DNA of 38,896 nt, taken from Clostridia bacterium. Its GTDB lineage: Bacteria > Bacillota > Clostridia > Oscillospirales > Acutalibacteraceae. The notes under the pieces are model-generated. The model searched no databases. It saw only the letters and a list, made by a program, of their open reading frames with translations, and had not been told where the DNA came from. A program made the translations under genes and the position numbers. The DNA is taken from contig JAFSDM010000039.1 of assembly GCA_017436225.1 (NCBI GenBank), positions 1 through 38,896 on the forward strand, in the 5' to 3' direction. This document shows, in pieces, positions 33,544-38,896 of the stretch (its first letter is position 1; every line of letters starts with the position of its first letter).

Positions 33544-33575
33544 ATTCAAAACCTCTTTATTACTAATGTAAATTT

Positions 33576-33604
33576 ATTTTATCACAAAAAGCTTATATTT
33601 TCAA
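33576..33604 (-). promoter_or_regulatory. Promoter of the SDR gene
   Basis: Minus strand TTGAAA (33599-33604), 17-bp spacer, TAAAAT (33576-33581), about 33 bp before the SDR start. It lies in the 130-bp divergent gap to the S1-domain gene, for which I find only a weak plus-strand TACAAT with a poor -35. Confidence 0.6.
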
Positions 33605-33673
33605 CTTACAGTTCTTTTTTAAAAAAGGAAGCATACAATTTAATAAAAAATAATCATAAAACGAGGGACTGCT

Positions 33674-34609
33674 ATGACAATGAATTCATATATGCCGGAG
33701 GGAAGACAAATTTACACCACCGAAAACCGCAGGTGGTTATCCACCCCGCTTACCCTTACCGAAGCGAAATCTAAAGGGGTTATTTTAGAGGCAACAGCTT
33801 TAATGTGCGATGCCGAGCACAATCTGATTGTAGATTTAAACTGTATGAAGGGCATAATTAAAAGAGAAGAGGGTGCGGTAGGCATTAAAGAGGGGCGTGT
33901 GCGTGATATTGCGCTTATATCCCGCGTGGGAAAGCCGGTTTGCTTTACGGTAGAGCAGATTAAAACCGACCCGTCGGGGAAATTTTATGCCGAGCTTTCA
34001 CGAAAACACGCTCAGGAAAGATGTATTAAGGAGCATTTGAGTCTTAAGAAAGCGGGAACGGTGATTGATGCGAAAATAACCCATTTAGAAAGCTTTGGCG
34101 CCTTTTGTGATGTGGGTTGCGGAATTATTTCACTACTTCCCATAGATGCAATTTCAGTTTCGAGAATTTCACACCCAAGGGACAGATTTTCGGTTGGCGA
34201 GGATATTAAGGCGGTTATAAAAACTATAGATGCCGAAAACCGAATAACACTTTCACACAAGGAGCTTCTTGGAACGTGGGAGGAAAACGCCGCCGCCTTT
34301 TGCGAGGGGCAAACGGTAACGGGAATTGTTCGTTCGGTTGAAAATTACGGCATTTTTGTGGAGCTTTCGCCAAATCTTGCAGGTCTTGCTGAGCCAAAGA
34401 CGGGTGTGCAGGCAGGAATGAGGGCGAGTGTTTACATAAAGAGCATTATTCCCGAAAAAATGAAGGTTAAGCTGATTATTATTGACACCTTTGAAGGGGA
34501 TGAAATCACACCGCTTAAGTATTATTTTAACGGCGATGAAATTGATTATTGGCGTTACTCTCCCGAAGATAGCCAAAAATCAATCTATACCGACTTTTTA
34601 AATCAATAA
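33674..34609 (+). CDS. S1 RNA-binding domain protein
   Basis: A 311-residue cytosolic protein with two clear S1 (OB-fold) domains, about 127-200 (GTVIDAKITHLESFGAFCDVG to ENRITLSHKELL) and about 210-275 (GQTVTGIVRSVENYGIFVELS), and a degenerate S1-like N-terminal part (about 30-120). It is much shorter than four- to six-domain ribosomal protein S1 and resembles the small S1-like proteins common in Clostridia. A role in translation or RNA binding is likely; the target is unknown. GAGGGA precedes the ATG by 5 bases. The next gene, spoIIE, has its own promoter. Confidence 0.85.
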   Translation: MTMNSYMPEGRQIYTTENRRWLSTPLTLTEAKSKGVILEATALMCDAEHNLIVDLNCMKGIIKREEGAVGIKEGRVRDIALISRVGKPVCFTVEQIKTDPSGKFYAELSRKHAQERCIKEHLSLKKAGTVIDAKITHLESFGAFCDVGCGIISLLPIDAISVSRISHPRDRFSVGEDIKAVIKTIDAENRITLSHKELLGTWEENAAAFCEGQTVTGIVRSVENYGIFVELSPNLAGLAEPKTGVQAGMRASVYIKSIIPEKMKVKLIIIDTFEGDEITPLKYYFNGDEIDYWRYSPEDSQKSIYTDFLNQ

Positions 34610-34618
34610 TATATTTAC

Positions 34619-34625
34619 ATCGACA
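34619..34625 (+). promoter_or_regulatory. Possible Spo0A box upstream of spoIIE
   Basis: ATCGACA matches six of seven bases of TTCGNCA, the reverse of the 0A box TGNCGAA. It lies 7 bp before the -35 of the spoIIE promoter, where activator sites are expected. A seven-base match alone is weak. Confidence 0.4.
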
Positions 34626-34632
34626 CCCCGCT

Positions 34633-34665
34633 TTTACAAATCACGCGGGAAAAATATTTTATAAT
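34633..34665 (+). promoter_or_regulatory. spoIIE promoter with 21-bp spacer
   Basis: TTTACA (34633-34638) and TATAAT (34660-34665) are 21 bp apart instead of 17. In Bacillus subtilis the Spo0A-activated spoIIE and spoIIG promoters show this unusual spacing of near-consensus sigma-A hexamers. The start of transcription would be near 34672, about 50 nt before the TTG start codon. Confidence 0.65.
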
Positions 34666-34720
34666 TATTTAGCAAATGTTTTTTTGCATTTTAAAATATT
34701 TTACCGAAAGGGTGATTTAG

Positions 34721-37018
34721 TTGAAAGCCTTTTTAGATGCCGAGGATATTAAAAGCAAGGCTTTAAAAAATGATACTACGGTGGGGGTGCTTTTGCATAT
34801 AATTACCTTTATTTGCGGTTTTTTATTTGCTAACGCCCCTATTTGTAACAATCTTCTCCCCTTCGGGGCTGCATTTACCGGCGGTGTAAAGCGAAAATAC
34901 CTTGCCGCCGCATCCGGCGGGAGTGCTTTGGGCTACATAATAAGTTTTTCAAACGGTGGCTTTGTATATGCAGCCTCGGTTTTTGCTATAACTACAATAA
35001 GGGTTATATTAAGCGGTGAACGCTTTGCTCGTTCGCCAATTTTTTCGGGTTGTCTTTCCTTTTTAGCGGCTGGAATTATCAGACTTACCGTTACAACCTC
35101 ATACGGCGGAAGTGTTGTAACCGCCCTTACCGAAGCGGCTTTGGCGGGTGCGGCGGCATACTTTGTGGCTATTGTGTTTTACATATCCCCCACCCACAAA
35201 AGCGGTACCGATATTAAGGAGACTACCGCACTTTCATTTTGTGCCGCAATTTTCATTTTAGGACTTTCAAAATTTTCCGTTTTAGGACTTTCAATAGGCA
35301 GAATTTTGGCGGTTGCGGTAATCGTTGCAACCGCCAGATACGGACAAGCCGCATACGGCGCGGTAAGCGGAACCATTATAAGCTTTATTCTTGCTATTGC
35401 GGGCAGTGAATATTTTTCAGGCTCGGTAACATTCGCATTTTCGGGACTTATTTGCGGTGTTTTTTCGGCTTTTGGTACACTTGGTATGATACCTGCCTAC
35501 ATTTTAACAACCCTGATTTCCACCCTCATAATAGGCGAAACCGAGCTTATTTCGGTAATGTTTTTTGAAGCTGTAATAGGTTCGGGCGTTTTTTTGCTTC
35601 TGCCTAAAGCCTTGGTTGGGTATATTGGCGGATTGCTTTCCCCCACCACCGAAATTGCAAAGCTTGACAGCATAAAAAGCTCACTTATTATGAGGTTAGA
35701 ATTTGCAAGCGGCGCACTTAAAGACATTTATGAAACGGTTGAGGATGTAGCCGAAAAGCTAGGCAAAATAAACTGCCCCGATTTTGACAAAACTCTTATT
35801 AAAATTGAGGATGAGGTATGCGGCGGTTGCAGTTTAAGGCGGCATTGTTGGGAAACGGCTAGAGAAATAACGGCGGTTGATGCGCTTGCCAGATGGAACA
35901 GAATGAGAAATCCTACCCAAAATAAAGCCGTGGAAAACCCCGATTTTAACTGCCTTAGGACAAGCAAATTTGAAGACGCTTTGCTAAGACATTGCGCCGA
36001 ATATGACAGTAAAAAATCGGCAGAGCTACGGCTTAAAGAGGTTAGAAATGTAATTAACGACCAATTTGACGGTATTTCAAAAATGCTTAGCGACCTTTCT
36101 GAAGAATTCAAGTACGAGGTGCGCCACAATTCCAAAGCGGCAGAAAACATTATTCTTGCACTTAAAAATATGGGGTATCACGCCGTAAGCTGTGTTGCCG
36201 CCGATGATAAATTTGGCAGAATATCTGCCGATATTCACATTAAAGGGGTTGCCGACCAACCAATAAACAAAATGAGCCTTGTTAAAAATCTTTCCCTTGC
36301 GGTGGGCAGAGATTTTAACACCCCCACCGTAAGCGTTGGCTCTGACCAAGCCTTTATTTTTATAACCGAAAGACCCAACTACAAAATAGAAATAGGTCTT
36401 TCCCAAATACCTGAGGAGCAGGGTAAGCTATGCGGTGACAGCGCAAAATACTTTACCGATGGCAGAGGTAGATTTATTATGATAATCTCCGACGGTATGG
36501 GTAGCGGCGGTCGTGCCGCGGTTGACTCGGCTATGGTTTCGGGTCTTTTCAGCCGAATGATAAGAAGCGGCTTTGGTTACGATTGCTCACTGAAAATTAT
36601 CAATTCCTCAATGCTTTTTAAATCTACCGATGAATCTCTTTCCACCGTAGATATAGCGGCAATTGACCTATTTAACGGAGGATGCGAGCTTTTAAAGGCG
36701 GGAGCCGCACCTACCTTTATTAAAAGAAACGGAAAGGTTGGCAAGGCGGAAAGCACCTCTTTACCGCCCGGAATACTGCGAAACGTTACCTTTGATAAGG
36801 CTAACATTAATTTAAAGGCAGAGGATATTATTGTAATGGTTTCAGACGGGGCAACCGCCGAGGATACCGAATGGATAAGCAAGATTATTTTGGATTGGAC
36901 AATAGGCTCTGCCCAACAGCTTGCCGATGAAATTGCCTTTGCTGCAAGGCGAAGAAGAAGCGACGGTCACAACGATGACATTACCGTTATGGTAAGTATT
37001 TTAAAAAAGAATTATTAA
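34721..37018 (+). CDS. spoIIE: Stage II sporulation protein E
   Basis: Membrane-bound PP2C phosphatase that dephosphorylates SpoIIAA, thereby freeing sigma-F in the forespore, and helps form the asymmetric septum. 765 residues (Bacillus about 827). Residues about 20-305 are hydrophobic with about ten membrane segments. A central region holds the conserved cysteines CGGCSLRRHC (367-376). The PP2C domain (about 560-765) has metal-binding Asp motifs ISDGMGSGG (D591), VSDGATAED and HNDDITVMV. The start codon is TTG with AAAGGGTG six bases upstream. No sporulation partner genes adjoin it. Confidence 0.96.
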   Translation: MKAFLDAEDIKSKALKNDTTVGVLLHIITFICGFLFANAPICNNLLPFGAAFTGGVKRKYLAAASGGSALGYIISFSNGGFVYAASVFAITTIRVILSGERFARSPIFSGCLSFLAAGIIRLTVTTSYGGSVVTALTEAALAGAAAYFVAIVFYISPTHKSGTDIKETTALSFCAAIFILGLSKFSVLGLSIGRILAVAVIVATARYGQAAYGAVSGTIISFILAIAGSEYFSGSVTFAFSGLICGVFSAFGTLGMIPAYILTTLISTLIIGETELISVMFFEAVIGSGVFLLLPKALVGYIGGLLSPTTEIAKLDSIKSSLIMRLEFASGALKDIYETVEDVAEKLGKINCPDFDKTLIKIEDEVCGGCSLRRHCWETAREITAVDALARWNRMRNPTQNKAVENPDFNCLRTSKFEDALLRHCAEYDSKKSAELRLKEVRNVINDQFDGISKMLSDLSEEFKYEVRHNSKAAENIILALKNMGYHAVSCVAADDKFGRISADIHIKGVADQPINKMSLVKNLSLAVGRDFNTPTVSVGSDQAFIFITERPNYKIEIGLSQIPEEQGKLCGDSAKYFTDGRGRFIMIISDGMGSGGRAAVDSAMVSGLFSRMIRSGFGYDCSLKIINSSMLFKSTDESLSTVDIAAIDLFNGGCELLKAGAAPTFIKRNGKVGKAESTSLPPGILRNVTFDKANINLKAEDIIVMVSDGATAEDTEWISKIILDWTIGSAQQLADEIAFAARRRRSDGHNDDITVMVSILKKNY

Positions 37019-37023
37019 AAGAT

Positions 37024-37053
37024 AAAACACCAAGTTCAAAGACTTGGTGTTTT
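37024..37053. terminator. Bidirectional terminator between spoIIE and the barstar array
   Basis: A perfect 12-bp stem (37024-37035 with 37042-37053), 6-base loop, with A4 and T4 arms. It lies 5 bp after the spoIIE stop and 11 bp after the last barstar gene, so it can end both transcripts. Confidence 0.9.
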
Positions 37054-37063
37054 GTTGTATAAT

Positions 37064-37384
37064 TTATGAAATTATTTTATATGAAAAATTGGGCGTTTCT
37101 TTTGCTACATCATCAAGAACTTCTAACAATTCTGCGGTAGCTGCTTTTAGCGTTTTCTCTAAATTGTTAAAACCGCTTATTTCAGCCGTAATTTCACCCA
37201 TATCATCAAAAATACCTTCAAGCAAATCCCAAAGAGCATCGGGATTCTCACCATAATATTCAGGCAAGCCGAATTTTATCTTAAAAACCTTATGTATTTC
37301 TCCTAAATATTTACATTTGGAAAAATCCAAGATTATGGGATTTTCAGTTATTTCCTTGAATGCGAATTCATTTATATTTTTCAT
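37064..37384 (-). CDS. Barstar-like ribonuclease inhibitor (fifth in array, long subtype)
   Basis: A 106-residue member of the barstar (barnase inhibitor) family. The conserved helix is PEYYGENPDALWDLLEG, which keeps the barnase-facing Tyr (Y44) and both Asp (D49, D53) of classical barstar. It shares a distinctive 14-residue N-terminal extension (NEFAFKEITENPI) with the second gene of the array, marking one of two subtypes. AAGGA lies about 9 bases before the ATG. Last gene of the array. Barstars block the active site of a cognate secreted or injected RNase; no such toxin lies in the window. Confidence 0.88.
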   Translation of the reverse strand: MKNINEFAFKEITENPIILDFSKCKYLGEIHKVFKIKFGLPEYYGENPDALWDLLEGIFDDMGEITAEISGFNNLEKTLKAATAELLEVLDDVAKETPNFSYKIIS

Positions 37385-37403
37385 ACTATATTTTTCCTTT
37401 CGT

Positions 37404-37688
37404 TTAAATTATTTCATAGGAAAAATCATTGAAATTACACAATTTATTAAAATCAGCTTTCCTTTTTAAAATTTCACTCAATAAATTTATATCTTCAGCA
37501 AATTTTGATGATATTGTATTTATACCCTTTACCACAACTTTATCTGCATCGCATTCCGTACGGAGCAAATCATGAAAAGCATCCCAATTTTTGCCGTACC
37601 ATTCGGGAAAATCAAACGCTACTCTTATTCTTTCGTGCAATTCATTTAAAGTTTTGCAACCAGTTAAATCTAATTCTATTATTTTCAT
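37404..37688 (-). CDS. Barstar-like ribonuclease inhibitor (fourth in array, short subtype)
   Basis: 94 residues, beginning MKIIELDLTGCKTLNELHER, with the interface helix FPEWYGKNWDAFHDLL: Y31, D36 and D40 match barstar Y29, D35 and D39, while the usual Trp before the second Asp is His (H39). It is a close paralog of the third gene, near-identical over residues 1-38 and the last nine residues (FNDFSYEII), with the middle and the 60-85 region diverged. It is separated by 12 bp from the third gene. Confidence 0.88.
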   Translation of the reverse strand: MKIIELDLTGCKTLNELHERIRVAFDFPEWYGKNWDAFHDLLRTECDADKVVVKGINTISSKFAEDINLLSEILKRKADFNKLCNFNDFSYEII

Positions 37689-37985
37689 AGGTTTCGCTCC
37701 TTAAATTATTTCATAAGAAAAATCGTTGAAAGCACATTCTTTATTAAATTCAATTTTTCTTTCGAATATTTTATGCATTTTTTCTAAATGATCTTTAAAA
37801 ACGTTAGACAAAGAATTTTCACCTTTTACAATAACTTTATCTGCATCACATTCACTCCACAACAAATCCCAAAATGCACTCCAATTTTTGCCGTACCATT
37901 CGGGGAAATCAAAAGCTACTCTTATTCTTTCGTGCAATTCATTTAAGGTTTTTACACCTGTTAAATCTAATTCGATTATTTTCAC
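37583..37985 (-). repeat. Direct duplication of barstar genes three and four
   Basis: About 105 bases at 37583-37688 recur with few changes at 37881-37985 (the 5' halves of the fourth and third genes). The 3' ends and adjoining spacers also match (TAAATTATTTCATA at about 37405 and 37702, and similarly near 38331). This marks recent tandem duplication that included intergenic DNA. Confidence 0.8.
37701..37985 (-). CDS. Barstar-like ribonuclease inhibitor (third in array, short subtype)
   Basis: I start at the GTG at 37985 (94 aa, MKIIELDLTGVKTLNELHER), because this matches the N-terminus of the fourth gene exactly and AGGTG lies 6 bases upstream; a GTG at 37994 would add three residues and overlap the previous gene. 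The start is one base after the stop of the second gene, so translation is coupled. The helix reads PEWYGKNWSAFWDLL: the key barnase-contacting Asp (D35 in barstar) is Ser (S36), which predicts a changed target. Confidence 0.87.
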   Translation of the reverse strand: MKIIELDLTGVKTLNELHERIRVAFDFPEWYGKNWSAFWDLLWSECDADKVIVKGENSLSNVFKDHLEKMHKIFERKIEFNKECAFNDFSYEII

Positions 37986-37986
37986 A

Positions 37987-38310
37987 TCAATCACCTACTA
38001 TTGTGAACTTAAAGTTAGAATTGATATTATGCAAATCTTCAAATACTTCTAACATTTTCTCACAACTATTACGCAAAGCACTATTCATTTTATTTAAGTT
38101 ATATATTTCTACTAAATATTCTTCGTCATCCGAAAATACATCTTGCATCAAATCCCAAAGTGCATCTAAGTTGGCTCCATAAAAATCATGAAAACCAAAT
38201 TTCATTTTTAATAACAAATGCACATCTGCCAAAGTTTTACAATCAGAAAAATTTAGTTTAATAGAATTTTCGGTTATTTCTTTAAGTGCAAACTCGTTTT
38301 TATTTTCCAT
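37987..38310 (-). CDS. Barstar-like ribonuclease inhibitor (second in array, long subtype)
   Basis: 107 residues with the N-terminal extension NEFALKEITENSI shared with the fifth gene, and the barstar helix FYGANLDALWDLM, with Y44, D49 and D53 retained. Spacing of 19 bp to the first gene and one base to the third indicates one operon. GAGAG lies about 8 bases upstream of the ATG. Confidence 0.87.
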   Translation of the reverse strand: MENKNEFALKEITENSIKLNFSDCKTLADVHLLLKMKFGFHDFYGANLDALWDLMQDVFSDDEEYLVEIYNLNKMNSALRNSCEKMLEVFEDLHNINSNFKFTIVGD

Positions 38311-38329
38311 ACTCCATTCTCTCTTTCCT

Positions 38330-38611
38330 TTAAATTATTTCATAATCAAATGGCAAATTGGAATTTTGCGTTTCTTGTTTTGCTTTTTCAAAAATATTAA
38401 TAATAGCATCTACTGTTGATTTCAAATTTTTTGATATATTTTCTATGCCAACTACAGTTAAAAACTGCACATCACTCTCCATCCATAAACAATCCCATAA
38501 AGCATCTAAATTTTCACCGTAATGCTCAGGAAAGTTAAGTGCCTTTTTTATTTTTTTATGTATATCAGATATAGTTTCACAACCATTAAAATTCAACCTT
38601 GCTGTTTTCAT
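38330..38611 (-). CDS. Barstar-like ribonuclease inhibitor (first in array)
   Basis: 93 residues and the closest of the five to Bacillus barstar: FPEHYGENLDALWDCLW contains the classical YGENLDALWDCL helix, with Y31, D36 and D40 in place. It lacks the N-terminal extension of the second and fifth genes. AGGTG lies 10 bases before the ATG, inside a small upstream reading frame (38615-38659) that stops three bases before this start. Confidence 0.9.
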   Translation of the reverse strand: MKTARLNFNGCETISDIHKKIKKALNFPEHYGENLDALWDCLWMESDVQFLTVVGIENISKNLKSTVDAIINIFEKAKQETQNSNLPFDYEII

Positions 38612-38614
38612 ATT

Positions 38615-38659
38615 TTAAAAACACCTACTAATCCAATGTTTATAATTTTTCGATAACAT
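38615..38659 (-). CDS. Possible 14-residue leader peptide before the barstar array
   Basis: ATG at 38659 has a perfect AAGGAG seven bases upstream (38667-38672) and encodes MLSKNYKHWISRCF before a TAA at 38615-38617, three bases before the first barstar ATG. Its ribosome site is stronger than that of the barstar gene, whose AGGTG is inside this frame. It could couple or regulate translation, or be chance. No homology is claimed. Confidence 0.35.
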   Translation of the reverse strand: MLSKNYKHWISRCF

Positions 38660-38813
38660 ATAAATACTCCTTAACAAATAAAATTAAAGTCAACTTTGAT
38701 TTTTATTTATTAAGAAGTTCGGTTTATTTTCCCCCGCCAATTTTCAGGCTGTAATTATTATAACTTTACGACACAAAGTACAACACCCAAAAATTAAGAA
38801 ACGGGCTGCTGAA
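38660..38813 (-). promoter_or_regulatory. Upstream region of the barstar array, candidate promoter
   Basis: No gene is visible. On the minus strand a TATAAT lies at 38757-38762, without a convincing -35 (TGTTGT at 17 bp). A TTGACT occurs near 38688-38693 without a matching -10. If the TATAAT is used, the leader is about 140 nt. Confidence 0.3.
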
Positions 38814-38846
38814 AAGCGCAGATAACAGAAAAAGTTATCTGCGCTT
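38814..38846. terminator. Strong hairpin terminator at right edge
   Basis: A perfect 13-bp stem (38814-38826 with 38834-38846; core GCGCAGATAAC), 7-base loop, with T-rich flank on the plus side (TTAAATCTTTT) and TTTTC on the minus side. It most likely ends a minus-strand gene from beyond the right edge, insulating the barstar array; no coding end can be proven in the remaining 50 bases. Confidence 0.8.
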
Positions 38847-38896
38847 AAATCTTTTAATTGTGTTCATTTAGTCCCTGACGGGAATTTATGAGATTC

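Noticed and set aside
35728..36150. Minus-strand frame of 140 codons inside spoIIE, with two more nearby
   Set aside because: Shadows of spoIIE; Ser/Leu-rich translations without motifs.
37064..38611. Regularly spaced repeats in the barstar array as a CRISPR array
   Set aside because: The repeats are about 300 bp apart and are protein-coding paralogs; there are no short direct repeats with unique spacers.
38847..38896. Coding end of a gene entering from the right
   Set aside because: Two minus-strand frames reach stops in this stretch, but 10-14 codons are too few to recognise anything.

Overview
The window looks like chromosomal DNA of a low-to-moderate-GC Gram-positive, spore-forming clostridium, probably an Oscillospirales/Ruminococcaceae-like gut anaerobe. 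The grounds are a PolC-type replicase, SpoIIE and a SpoIID domain, a class B sortase, an NfnAB electron-bifurcating pair, strong AGGAGG-type ribosome sites, and a secreted glycosidase that ends in what looks like the start of a dockerin. This placement is inferred from gene content only; no 16S rRNA or other marker is present. || Layout. 1-238: edge sequence without a convincing gene. 239-4805: pyrC-carB pyrimidine operon (minus strand) behind a consensus promoter. 4885-15698: one long minus-strand housekeeping operon, pyrH-frr-uppS-cdsA-dxr-rseP-ispG-polC-GNAT, joining UMP synthesis, ribosome recycling, isoprenoid and phospholipid precursors, membrane proteolysis and replication. 15763-18349: a divergent metal-resistance operon (CadC-like repressor, free HMA metallochaperone, P1B ATPase). 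18545-22078: a large secreted glycoside hydrolase. 22241-32636: an apparently continuous minus-strand operon, iscS-thiI-cinA/sortase-pseudosortase/spoIID-nfnA-nfnB. 32776-33543: a short-chain dehydrogenase. 33674-37018: an S1-domain protein and spoIIE (plus strand). 37064-38611: five tandem barstar-like genes (minus strand). 38612-38896: leader and a terminator. || Most unusual points. (1) CinA is fused in one reading frame to a transmembrane class B sortase with its His and Cys in place. (2) The next gene has the same plan but degenerate: a CinA-N-terminal-like domain, a transmembrane helix and a sortase fold that has lost both catalytic His and Cys, followed by a SpoIID domain. Together they suggest an undescribed envelope or sporulation module that joins a cytosolic MoCF-fold protein to an extracytoplasmic sortase/SpoIID pair. 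(3) PolC lacks the whole 3'-5' exonuclease insert inside its PHP domain. (4) Five barstar-type inhibitors lie in a row with no nuclease toxin in the window. (5) spoIIE has -35/-10 hexamers 21 bp apart plus a 0A-box-like site, the layout known for Spo0A-activated promoters. || Work was by eye. Family calls rest on recognisable motifs; promoter and hairpin coordinates were read directly; functional statements about the fusions are hypotheses.
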